Source of the DNA: JBDHTQ01 sp039808765
GTDB taxonomy: Bacteria; Pseudomonadota; Alphaproteobacteria; UBA2400
DNA: 17,745 bases
Direction: 5' to 3'
NCBI GenBank assembly: GCA_039808765.1
Contig: JBDHTQ010000013.1
Coordinates: 1 to 17,745, forward strand
In this document: in pieces, positions 6,199 to 14,228 of the stretch
How the letters are laid out: each line of letters begins with the position of its first letter
Position numbering within the stretch: the stretch's first letter is position 1
Made by a program: the position numbers and the translations under genes
Notes under the pieces: generated by a model
What the model saw: only the letters and a program-made list of their open reading frames with translations
What the model was told of the DNA's origin: nothing
The model's database searches: none

Positions 6199-8295
6199 TC
6201 ATCCCGCGCGAATAAAACTCACTGCATTATAGCGCTCATGCAAATGCAAAAGAACGCGCAACGCATGGCCGCGCTCACTTTGCAGATCAGGGTCGCGCAT
6301 CAATACCAGTTGTGCATCTTGCCGCGCACATTCAAGCAAATCTTGATGACAAGCCAAATCAGCATGATGAAATTCAGGCAACCCGCTTTGCTTAGTCCCA
6401 AGAAGATCACCAGCCCCACGTAAACGCAAATCCTCTTCAGCGATTAAAAAACCGTCGTCGGTTTCACGCATGATTTGAATGCGCGCCCTTGCTGTTTCGC
6501 TCAAAGGTTCAGCAAAAAGTAACAAGCAACTAGAGGCCTGATTCCCTCGACCTACGCGCCCGCGCAACTGATGTAACTGAGCTAATCCAAAACGCTCAGC
6601 ATGTTCGATCACGATAACAGTAGCCTCAGGAACATCCACCCCCACCTCAATCACAGTCGTGGCCACAAGAATTTGTGCGGCCCCTGAGGCAAAAGCTTGC
6701 ATGGAATAATCTTTTTCGGCTGCTTTTTGTTGGCCGTGGGCCAGTACAACCGTATCGCCAAAATGCTGTTGCAACTCAATAAAACGCGAGGTTGCTGCTG
6801 CGAGATCAATTTTTTCTGATTCCTCCACCAACGGACACACCCAATAAACACGCTGCCCTTTTGTGAGCGCACGCCCCAGAGCCACAATAACCTCATCTAT
6901 TCTTTTTAACGATATACTACTTACTTTTACAGGTAGTCGATTGGGGGGTTTTTCTGTAATTTTTGTGACGGCCATGTCACCGTAAGCCGTAAGCAGAAGT
7001 GTTCGAGGAATAGGTGTCGCGGTCATCACCAACATATCTACTGCTGTTCCTTTGTGTGCAAGCGCAAGACGTTGGTGCACACCAAAGCGATGCTGCTCAT
7101 CGACTACCGCCAGCCCTAAATCATGGAAGACAACCGTTTCTTGAAACAATGCATGTGTACCGATAATAAGTTGAGCTGCGCCCGATTGAATCTGCTCCAG
7201 CAATTTTTCCCGAACTTTTCCTTTCTCTCGACCTGTTAAAAGCACCATCGACAACGGAAGATTCTGGCAGAGCGCCATAAATGTTTGATGATGCTGACGG
7301 GCTAAAATTTCAGTTGGAACCATTAATGCCCCCTGATGCCCTCCTTCAATAACCGTCAATAAAGCGAGCAAAGCAACGATCGTTTTTCCACTCCCTACAT
7401 CGCCTTGTAAAAGCCGGAGCATTTGAATTGGAGTTGCAAGGTCTTGCTGAATTTCTGCCAACGCGTTCTTCTGGCTCGTGGTAAGCGTAAATGAAAGCGC
7501 ATCATATAACAGCTGTTGCAGCTGCCCTGATCCAGGATGAATCCTGCCCGGTTTTTCACGATGCTGAAAACGTAGTGATGCCAATGCCAGCTGATTAGCA
7601 AACAACTCGTCATATGCCAGACGACGGCGCAAAGGATGCTGAGGGTCTATTTCTGCCGCTGTTTCAGGATGATGAACTTTTTCCAATGTTTCGTGCCATG
7701 CTAAAAATTTTTCACGTTTTAAAAAAGCCGGGTCTATCCATTCGGCTAGCATTGGAGTTCGATGAAGCGCTTCTTGTACCAAACTTCTTAACCGTTTATT
7801 GGTGAGACCGGCTGTGAGCGGATAGACAGCCTCCACAGCGGGAATTTTATCCCGCTGAGAGAGCGGCACCACATAGTCAGGGTTAACCATTTGCACGCGA
7901 CCATGAAAATGCTCGGCGCGCCCGCTTACCACGCATTCCGTCCCTAACGGAAACATCTTCTCGACAACATCCGGTGGAAGATTAAACAGGACAACGTCAA
8001 GTGCACCGCCATGAGGTATATTACTGATCTTGCCTTTAAGGCGATACGGCTGCCCGCGCCGTTTTGGTGGTAATTGTTCATCAATCATCAAGATTAAGGT
8101 CACAATTTGACCATCTTGAATCTTTTCGAGTGGGGGTGATTCCTGTCGATTAACCAAATTTAGGGGCAAAAGCCAGACCAGATCACGAATTTTCTTAACA
8201 CCCAAACGCTCAAGCGTTTTTGCCAATTTTGGTCCAACCCCGGCAATACTGTTGACATCGGCGAAAAGAGGAAACAAAACAGTGGGTCGTGACAT
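6199..8295 (-). CDS. recG: ATP-dependent DNA helicase RecG
   Basis: A 698-residue RecG, the monomeric double-strand DNA translocase that remodels stalled replication forks and branched recombination intermediates. An N-terminal helical region with GVGPKLAKTL precedes the OB-fold wedge domain (about 60-150). The superfamily 2 motor follows, with P-loop GDVGSGKT (298-305), DEQH box (399-402) and TATPIPRT (425-432). Helicase motif VI is QLRGRVGRG near 576-584, and the C-terminal RLRGAGDLLGTKQSG motif is shared with Mfd. Length is normal for the family. I chose the ATG at 8295 over an in-frame TTG at 8301 because a strong GAGGGAG sequence lies at suitable distance from the ATG and too close to the TTG. 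Its start faces that of sdhE across 35 bp. Confidence 0.96.
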   Translation of the reverse strand: MSRPTVLFPLFADVNSIAGVGPKLAKTLERLGVKKIRDLVWLLPLNLVNRQESPPLEKIQDGQIVTLILMIDEQLPPKRRGQPYRLKGKISNIPHGGALDVVLFNLPPDVVEKMFPLGTECVVSGRAEHFHGRVQMVNPDYVVPLSQRDKIPAVEAVYPLTAGLTNKRLRSLVQEALHRTPMLAEWIDPAFLKREKFLAWHETLEKVHHPETAAEIDPQHPLRRRLAYDELFANQLALASLRFQHREKPGRIHPGSGQLQQLLYDALSFTLTTSQKNALAEIQQDLATPIQMLRLLQGDVGSGKTIVALLALLTVIEGGHQGALMVPTEILARQHHQTFMALCQNLPLSMVLLTGREKGKVREKLLEQIQSGAAQLIIGTHALFQETVVFHDLGLAVVDEQHRFGVHQRLALAHKGTAVDMLVMTATPIPRTLLLTAYGDMAVTKITEKPPNRLPVKVSSISLKRIDEVIVALGRALTKGQRVYWVCPLVEESEKIDLAAATSRFIELQQHFGDTVVLAHGQQKAAEKDYSMQAFASGAAQILVATTVIEVGVDVPEATVIVIEHAERFGLAQLHQLRGRVGRGNQASSCLLLFAEPLSETARARIQIMRETDDGFLIAEEDLRLRGAGDLLGTKQSGLPEFHHADLACHQDLLECARQDAQLVLMRDPDLQSERGHALRVLLHLHERYNAVSFIRAG

Positions 8296-8330
8296 CGGCA
8301 AAAACTCCCTCTTTACGATACTTCGAAAAA

Positions 8331-8615
8331 ATGACTGAGCAAGAGCTAAACGACCCCCTTCTTATTTTGCGCAAACAATTACGTTTTCGCGCTTGGCATC
8401 GCGGCACGCGTGAGGCCGACTTGCTTTTAGGCCCTTTTGCTGATCATTTCCTTAAAACATGCAGTGATCAAGATGTCTATGATTTTGCCAAGCTGCTTGA
8501 TGTAGAAGATCCCGATTTATGGGATTGGGTAGTGGGCAAAACCACTCCCCCGGCAGGAGCGAATACACTCTCGCTTAAAGCCTTGTGCGCTTATGTCATG
8601 GAGCGTGTTCGATGA
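8331..8615 (+). CDS. sdhE: FAD assembly factor SdhE (succinate dehydrogenase assembly factor 2 family)
   Basis: A 94-residue protein of the SdhE/YgfY/SDHAF2 family, which promotes covalent flavinylation of the succinate dehydrogenase subunit SdhA. The conserved block RAWHRGTREADLLLG (residues 20-34) contains the functional RGxxE motif as RGTRE (24-28), and the later DLWDW segment fits the family. The frame is open further up to a GTG at 8289, but that start would overlap recG and give an unusually long protein, so the ATG at 8331 is preferred. Its Shine-Dalgarno is weak or absent. The stop codon overlaps the mfd start as ATGA. The promoter probably lies inside the 5' part of recG; GTGACA (8289-8294) and TACGAT (8314-8319) are candidates, but with a long 19-base spacer. 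Confidence 0.92.
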   Translation: MTEQELNDPLLILRKQLRFRAWHRGTREADLLLGPFADHFLKTCSDQDVYDFAKLLDVEDPDLWDWVVGKTTPPAGANTLSLKALCAYVMERVR

Positions 8616-11600
8616 AAATTCAACAAGGCGGGGTGCAAGAGGGATACTTACCGCTTGCGTTGCTCAAAGTACTCTCTGCACATACGTCACACAACCACCT
8701 TCATGTAGCGCTAGAAGAGACCCAAGCTGAACAATTAATTGCCCAGCTTGCTTTTTATGCGCCTGATTTAGAGGTAATTTATTTTCCTCCCTGGGATTGC
8801 CTCCCCTATGATCGCGTTTCGCCGGATGTCAATGTGGTTGGACAAAGAATTGCTGCGCTTGCCACGCTCCTTAAACCATCCTCCTCACAGCGTCTCTGCG
8901 TAACAACGGTCAATGCCATCAGTCAAAAAGTAATGCCGAGGCAAGCATTACACAATGCTCATTTCATGCTCGAAAAAGGCGCAAATCTTGATCAGCAGAA
9001 GCTTAAAAACTTCCTTACACTCAGCGGTTATTTACGTACAGAGACAGTACGCGAAGAAGGGGAATATGCATGGCGCGGCGGGTTGCTCGATCTTTTTCCT
9101 CCAGGCCATGATGCACCCATTCGGCTTGATTTATTTGGCGATAACATTGAAAGTATCCGCACCTTCGATGCCGCCAGCCAACGCACGCTCGATACAATCA
9201 ATCGCATAAACCTTTTGCCGGCTACGGAATTTTTTCTGGATGATGAAAGCATACAGCTTTTCCGTCAGAGCTATCGGGAAAATTTTGGCGCTGTATTGCA
9301 TGATGATCCTCTTTATGAAGCCGTCAGTACGGGAAGGCGACATGGTGGCATGGAGCATTGGCTTCCTCTTTTTCATCCTCATTTAGATACGTTGTTTGAT
9401 TATCTTCCCAACGCCACACTTTCCTTTTCTGATCAAGTCGAAGAGGCTTACACCGCGCGCATGGCACAAGTTAATGATTTCTTTGCCGCGCGCATGGATA
9501 TGCAAAGTGTAAACAAAAAGATGAACGCGCCACCTTATAAACCGGTGCCAATTGATTTATTTTTTTTGACACTAGAAAACTGGCAGCGGTTGTGCGCGCC
9601 CTATACAATTACAGCTTACACGCCCTTCATTCCTGATGAAAAAAGTGATGCTCAATCAAAGCGAGGAAAAACTTTCGCTGATCTGCGGGCGCGCTCTGAA
9701 AGCAGCCTTCTTGAGGGCGTAATCGAGCATATTGCTTTTTTACGCAAACACCATCCCCTTCGACCTGTTTTGTTAGCGGGCTACACCCCTGGCTCACGCG
9801 ATCGCTTGATCACAATTTTCAAAGAACATGGCGAGCATAATGTTGAAGCCTTTGAACAATGGGCAGATATCAAATTGCAAGCGACAACCGCCGCAGTTGT
9901 TTTACCGATTGATCACGGTTTTGAATCACCGGACGTCTGTGTGATTACAGAAGCAGACATATTCGGTGAACGCTTGGTGCGTCCCGCGAAAAAACGTCGG
10001 CGGGCAGAAAACTTTATTACTGAAGCGAGCGCACTTAATCTTGGCGATAAAGTCGTACACGCCGATCATGGTTTAGGTCTCTATGATGGCCTTGAAACGC
10101 TTACAGTTGGCGGGGCGCCGCATGATTGTTTGCGTATCCTTTATGCCGACAATGATAAACTGTATGTACCCGTCGAAAACATTGAGGTTTTAACACGTTA
10201 CGGTTCAGATGACGGTGGAACACTGGATAAACTTGGCGGAACAGCATGGCAAGGCCGCAAAGCTAAAGTTAAAAAGAAACTGCTTGAAATGGCCGCGGCA
10301 TTGCTCAAGATCGCGGCAGAACGTCATGTTCGTCGTGCTGATCAAATCGCTGCACCTGAAGGTTTGTATGCAGAGTTTTGCGCACGCTTTCCCTACAACG
10401 AAACGGATGACCAGCTACGCGCTATTGAAGAGGTGATTGAAGACCTCGGTTCGGGCCGCCCCATGGATCGGCTGGTGTGCGGTGATGTCGGGTTTGGTAA
10501 AACAGAAGTGGCGATGCGCGCAGCTTTTGTCGTTGCCGCTACTGGCGCGCAAGTTGCCATCATCACCCCCACTACGCTGCTTTGCCGTCAGCACTTTCGT
10601 AATTTTACCGACCGTTTTTCCGGCTTTCCGCTGCGCATTGCTCAACTTTCGCGCCTCGTAAACGCGCGCGAAACAACTCAAATTAAAAAGGAAATTGAAG
10701 AAGGGAAAGTCGATATCATCATCGGCACCCACGCGCTGTTAGCGAAAAGTTTCAAGGTGCGTCATCTCGGTTTGGTGATTGTTGATGAAGAACAACATTT
10801 TGGCGTGAAGCAAAAAGAGCGTTTAAAAGAGCTTCGCCATGAAGTACATGTTTTAACCCTCACAGCAACACCGATCCCCCGCACCCTACAACTCGCAATG
10901 GCTGGCGTGCGTGAAATGAGTTTGATTGCAACTCCCCCGATTGACCGTCTGGCCGTACGCAGTTTTGTTCTCCCTTATGATCCGGTTGTCATCAAAGAAG
11001 CTCTTATGCGCGAGCACTTTCGCGGCGGACAAAGCTTTTATGTTTGCCCACGCATTGAAGACATTCGAAAATTGCAAGAACGACTGGCTGAGTTAGTCCC
11101 GGATCTAAAAATCTGTGTCGCACACGGACAATTAACACCGGATGAACTTGAACGCGTGATGCTTGATTTCTACGCAGGTCATTATGATATTTTACTGGCC
11201 ACCAACATTATCGAAAGCGGACTTGATATCCCCAATGCCAATACCATAATCATTCATCGCTCAGATCTCTTTGGCTTGGCGCAACTTTATCAATTACGGG
11301 GGCGTGTGGGCCGCGGTAAGCTTCGCGGATATGCTTATCTTACCTATACACCGGGCATCATGTTGAGTGAAACGGCGCGTCGGCGTCTTGATGTAATGGG
11401 AACGCTGGATAGTCTGGGAGCCGGCTTTACTCTTGCAAGTCATGATATGGACATACGCGGCGGTGGTAATTTATTAGGCGAGCAACAATCAGGACATCTC
11501 AAAGATGTGGGTGTAGAACTTTATCACCATATGTTGGATGATGCCGTGAAAGAGGTTCATGCAAAAAACAAAGGATTGTCTTTCGAGAATGAAGAATGGC

Positions 11601-12040
11601 AACCGCAAATCAATCTTGGCATTCCTGTTCTCATTCCCGAAAACTATGTCTGCGAATTGGGAGTCCGCTTAGGTTTATACCGTCGCATTGCCGACTTGCA
11701 AAACGACGATGAAATAAACGGCTTCGCAGCCGAGCTTGCAGATCGCTTCGGCAAACTTCCCATGGAAGTTGAAAACCTTTTAGTCATTGTTGGCCTTAAA
11801 AAATTATGCCGCACCGCACTCATTGAAAAATGTGAAGCTGGCCCGAAAGGTGCTGTTCTAACTTTCCGCAACAACAAGCATCCACATCCTGAACGCTTGG
11901 TCGAATATTTATCTAAACAAGGTTCGGCGATGAAATTGCGCAACGATCATAAGCTTGTATGTTTACGCGTGTGGGATAATCCAACGACCCGCATCAAAGG
12001 CATGCGTCGTTTGATGCAAGAACTTTCACAGCTTGTATAA
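8612..12040 (+). CDS. mfd: transcription-repair coupling factor Mfd
   Basis: A 1142-residue Mfd, the ATP-driven translocase that removes RNA polymerase stalled at lesions and recruits UvrA. Domain order is as expected. A UvrB-like N-terminal module has FPPWDCLPYDRVSP (about 58-71). The CarD-like RNA polymerase-interacting domain is near 473-540 (NLGDKVVHADHGLGLYDG). The RecG-like motor has P-loop GDVGFGKT (624-631), DEEQH (725-729), TATPIPRT (751-758) and LRGRVGRG (895-902). The C-terminal TRCF domain (about 1010-1140) normally masks the UvrA-binding surface. The frame extends upstream to a GTG at 8585, but the ATG at 8612 is preferred: a GGAG lies about eight bases before it, the protein then starts like its relatives, and the ATGA overlap with sdhE suggests translational coupling. 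Confidence 0.97.
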   Translation: MKIQQGGVQEGYLPLALLKVLSAHTSHNHLHVALEETQAEQLIAQLAFYAPDLEVIYFPPWDCLPYDRVSPDVNVVGQRIAALATLLKPSSSQRLCVTTVNAISQKVMPRQALHNAHFMLEKGANLDQQKLKNFLTLSGYLRTETVREEGEYAWRGGLLDLFPPGHDAPIRLDLFGDNIESIRTFDAASQRTLDTINRINLLPATEFFLDDESIQLFRQSYRENFGAVLHDDPLYEAVSTGRRHGGMEHWLPLFHPHLDTLFDYLPNATLSFSDQVEEAYTARMAQVNDFFAARMDMQSVNKKMNAPPYKPVPIDLFFLTLENWQRLCAPYTITAYTPFIPDEKSDAQSKRGKTFADLRARSESSLLEGVIEHIAFLRKHHPLRPVLLAGYTPGSRDRLITIFKEHGEHNVEAFEQWADIKLQATTAAVVLPIDHGFESPDVCVITEADIFGERLVRPAKKRRRAENFITEASALNLGDKVVHADHGLGLYDGLETLTVGGAPHDCLRILYADNDKLYVPVENIEVLTRYGSDDGGTLDKLGGTAWQGRKAKVKKKLLEMAAALLKIAAERHVRRADQIAAPEGLYAEFCARFPYNETDDQLRAIEEVIEDLGSGRPMDRLVCGDVGFGKTEVAMRAAFVVAATGAQVAIITPTTLLCRQHFRNFTDRFSGFPLRIAQLSRLVNARETTQIKKEIEEGKVDIIIGTHALLAKSFKVRHLGLVIVDEEQHFGVKQKERLKELRHEVHVLTLTATPIPRTLQLAMAGVREMSLIATPPIDRLAVRSFVLPYDPVVIKEALMREHFRGGQSFYVCPRIEDIRKLQERLAELVPDLKICVAHGQLTPDELERVMLDFYAGHYDILLATNIIESGLDIPNANTIIIHRSDLFGLAQLYQLRGRVGRGKLRGYAYLTYTPGIMLSETARRRLDVMGTLDSLGAGFTLASHDMDIRGGGNLLGEQQSGHLKDVGVELYHHMLDDAVKEVHAKNKGLSFENEEWQPQINLGIPVLIPENYVCELGVRLGLYRRIADLQNDDEINGFAAELADRFGKLPMEVENLLVIVGLKKLCRTALIEKCEAGPKGAVLTFRNNKHPHPERLVEYLSKQGSAMKLRNDHKLVCLRVWDNPTTRIKGMRRLMQELSQLV

Positions 12041-12072
12041 TTCTGTCTGGCTATTTTTTGCATTTTAAAAAA

Positions 12073-12087
12073 TTGTGCGGTGCACAA
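12073..12087. other. short perfect inverted repeat after mfd
   Basis: TTGTGC (12073-12078), GGT, GCACAA (12082-12087) lies 33 bp after the mfd stop codon. On the plus strand it is followed by A residues rather than T, so it is a poor terminator for mfd. On the minus strand it is followed by six T residues, yet no minus-strand gene ends here. It may instead be a binding site about 57 bp upstream of the -35 of the next gene. Function unknown. Confidence 0.45.
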
Positions 12088-12143
12088 AAAACTAATTTGC
12101 TTATGCTGCACTGCCAATTTTCAAATTCATTTTCATGAAAGAC

Positions 12144-12172
12144 TTGCCATAAGACTTATTTAGGCCTATTAA
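12144..12172 (+). promoter_or_regulatory. predicted sigma70-type promoter of the 12258 gene
   Basis: TTGCCA (12144-12149; 5 of 6 to consensus), a 17-base spacer, and TATTAA (12167-12172; 4 of 6). The distance to the ATG at 12258 implies a leader of about 80 nucleotides. Confidence 0.5.
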
Positions 12173-12257
12173 TATTATCACGATGTCATCCATGAGAACA
12201 ATAAAGTTCCACCCGGCATCTTTTTTTTCAGGCACAGTTTCTAGGGAGGAAACGCTG

Positions 12258-12755
12258 ATGAGTACACAAAACAAAACCGTTACTGCGGTTGTTGAGTTCG
12301 TCAATTCATTTGCTGGTTTACATGGTTGCACGACGCCGCAGGATGTAACAAAACATTCAACTCAAAAAGATGCACTCCATGATGAAGGTGGCGGCGTACT
12401 ATCTGCACCCAATGGTCAATGGGCGATTAGCCTATCGTACCTTAATGTTGCTCAAGCTGAAACACTGTTGATGGTTTTACGCGACCTATCACCGCTCACA
12501 GCCCCAACCGAAACAACCTTAACGCTTCGCTTAAGCGCATATGACGAGGCAGCTGTAAAAGATGAACACCTTGCTCAAGAAATCAGTGAGGGTCTTCTTG
12601 CACTGGATCGCTTGGCGCGTAATGTTGCGTCCGAAGGATATCGCATGATTAGTGAGCGAGCCCGTCGTCGCCCAATTTTAATGCAGATGACACATCATCC
12701 TTTTTTCCAACGTCTTGGTATTGCGCATCCCGTTTATGCATTAGAGACTGCGTAA
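12258..12755 (+). CDS. unrecognised 165-residue protein
   Basis: I do not recognise this protein. The frame is open to an ATG at 12183, but the ATG at 12258 is preferred because an excellent AGGGAGGA Shine-Dalgarno sits just before it, inside the would-be longer frame. The product (MSTQNKTVTA start) has no signal peptide or membrane helix. The middle (about 55-105) alternates hydrophobic and polar residues in a strand/helix pattern (WAISLSYLNV, TLTLRLSAYDE). The C-terminal third (about 105-150) looks helical and basic (ISERARRRPI), ending in a His/Phe-rich segment (THHPFFQRLG). It has its own likely promoter, strong translation signal and strong terminator, which suggests a stand-alone and perhaps well-expressed gene. 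It converges on the aerotaxis-type operon, but nothing shows they work together. Confidence 0.75.
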   Translation: MSTQNKTVTAVVEFVNSFAGLHGCTTPQDVTKHSTQKDALHDEGGGVLSAPNGQWAISLSYLNVAQAETLLMVLRDLSPLTAPTETTLTLRLSAYDEAAVKDEHLAQEISEGLLALDRLARNVASEGYRMISERARRRPILMQMTHHPFFQRLGIAHPVYALETA

Positions 12756-12780
12756 GGACAAATGAAATGAAATAAAATAA

Positions 12781-12808
12781 AAAAGGGGCATTTGAGCCCC
12801 TTTTTTTT
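12781..12808. terminator. bidirectional factor-independent terminator
   Basis: GGGGC (12785-12789), a six-base loop, and GCCCC (12796-12800) are flanked by A4 before and T8 after, extending the stem by four A-T pairs. On the plus strand it ends the 12258 gene with an eight-T tract. On the minus strand a run of T residues also follows the stem, so it can end the methyl-accepting protein gene, whose stop lies at 12839. The position between convergent genes fits both uses. Confidence 0.92.
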
Positions 12809-12838
12809 ACACCCACCCTTAAATTCAACGTGCTTTTT

Positions 12839-14224
12839 TTAAGCGCTTGCGCGAATTTTTTCCATAAATGCACCAATCTGTGAACGCAAGCGATCAGCTT
12901 CGGAGGCCATGTATAGCGAAGACTCAGAAAGGTCTTGAACAACACCATTCGATTCTGTCGCCGTAAAACTTACAGTTTTCATAACATCGACAACATCCAA
13001 CGCTGCACTGCTTACGTCATTAAGATTACCAGCAATAGATGAAGTAACAGCACGCTGTTCTTCTACGGCACTGGCCACGGTGCTGGATGCGCTACCTATC
13101 GTCCGAACTTTTTCACTTATTTGGCTCATTGATGATTCAACATCGCGCACCACTTGCTGTACGGTTTGAATCTGATTTGTAATTTCTTCTGTTGATTTGC
13201 TGGTCTGGCTGGCGAGATTTTTAACTTCATTCGCAACGACCGCAAACCCTTTCCCAGCCTCACCGGCACGCGCTGATTCAATTGTCGCATTCAAAGCCAG
13301 CAAATTGGTTTGTTCAGCAATATCATTAATAAGCTCAACAACATTGCCGATACGGTTTGCAGCCTCAGCCAAACTGGCAACGATTCCGTCTGTTTGTTCT
13401 ACGCTTTGAATTGCTTCACCAGCAAACTGTGCAACCATATTCATCTGTGAAGAGATTTCATTAATTGATGCAGAAAACTCCTCAATTGCAGCAGCCACTG
13501 TTTCCATATTCTTTTGAGTTCGCCCGGCAGTATCGGATGCGCTTGATGATTTTTCTTTTGTTTCTGAAGCAAAAATAGAAATGGTTGTAATGTTGCTGTT
13601 TAAATTTCCTGCGGAGGATGCAACAGTTTCTGCAACCTTGCGCACATTGTGATCAACGAATTCGGCAACCTCTGTGTCGCGCGTTGCCATAATATCAAGC
13701 GTTTTGTTGATCATTTGAGCGAACACAATAAAATTGCCGCGCAATCCGGCGGGTAAAATTTTGCGATAATATTGGCGATGAGAGGCTGCTCGCATGGCGG
13801 CATCTGACTCCTTTGCGAAAGCCTCTGTCAGATCTAGCGCATGATTAATATTGTTGGCTAATTCAGCGATTTCGTCATTGCGATCAATCCCAACATAACG
13901 CACATTTAAATCGCCTTGCGCAAACTTTCTAACAACCGCAGTTACCTTTTGCAAATCTTTGGTCATTTTATTCAGCCATTTAAAAAGCCAAATAAAAATA
14001 CCCAAGCCAATCGCCCCCATAAAGAAGAGTCCAATCGACATGTGCTTGAAATGTGTAGGATAGTCCTGTGTTTCCAACATCAAAAATTCTGGCCTTTGCA
14101 AAATGCTGGTTGCAGAAAAACTTATGTAAAGTGAAAAACACCACACAACACCCAATACGATGGCGGGCAAGAGTGTATAACTCATGGCCTGTTTTCTAAT
14201 GGATGATCTATCAAGTTTCTGCAT
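12839..14224 (-). CDS. methyl-accepting chemotaxis-type transducer, signalling half of a split Aer receptor
   Basis: A 461-residue inner-membrane transducer. Two membrane helices (about 15-36 and 62-83) enclose only about 25 periplasmic residues, too little for a ligand-binding domain. A HAMP domain follows (about 84-135), then a linker with QYYRKILPAGLRGNF (151-165), a motif seen in Aer-like transducers and possibly a second HAMP-like element. The kinase-control domain has its tip around 297-335, including EQTNLLALNATIESARAGE, which binds CheA and CheW. No C-terminal CheR/CheB tethering pentapeptide is present. The frame opens upstream to 14266, but the ATG at 14224 is chosen: it lies four bases after the stop of the PAS gene with AGGTAGG just before it. 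Tight coupling, the missing sensor domain and the Aer-like neighbour together suggest that the PAS protein is its sensor. Confidence 0.93.
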   Translation of the reverse strand: MQKLDRSSIRKQAMSYTLLPAIVLGVVWCFSLYISFSATSILQRPEFLMLETQDYPTHFKHMSIGLFFMGAIGLGIFIWLFKWLNKMTKDLQKVTAVVRKFAQGDLNVRYVGIDRNDEIAELANNINHALDLTEAFAKESDAAMRAASHRQYYRKILPAGLRGNFIVFAQMINKTLDIMATRDTEVAEFVDHNVRKVAETVASSAGNLNSNITTISIFASETKEKSSSASDTAGRTQKNMETVAAAIEEFSASINEISSQMNMVAQFAGEAIQSVEQTDGIVASLAEAANRIGNVVELINDIAEQTNLLALNATIESARAGEAGKGFAVVANEVKNLASQTSKSTEEITNQIQTVQQVVRDVESSMSQISEKVRTIGSASSTVASAVEEQRAVTSSIAGNLNDVSSAALDVVDVMKTVSFTATESNGVVQDLSESSLYMASEADRLRSQIGAFMEKIRASA

Positions 14225-14228
14225 TTTC

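Noticed and set aside
8289..8330. The GTG at 8289 as the sdhE start.
   Set aside because: It would overlap recG and add 14 residues not typical of the family; the ATG at 8331 gives the usual length.
12183..12257. The ATG at 12183 as the start of the 165-residue orphan protein.
   Set aside because: The extra 25 codons include the strong Shine-Dalgarno that serves the ATG at 12258, and the predicted -10 at 12167-12172 is too close to 12183 for a normal leader.
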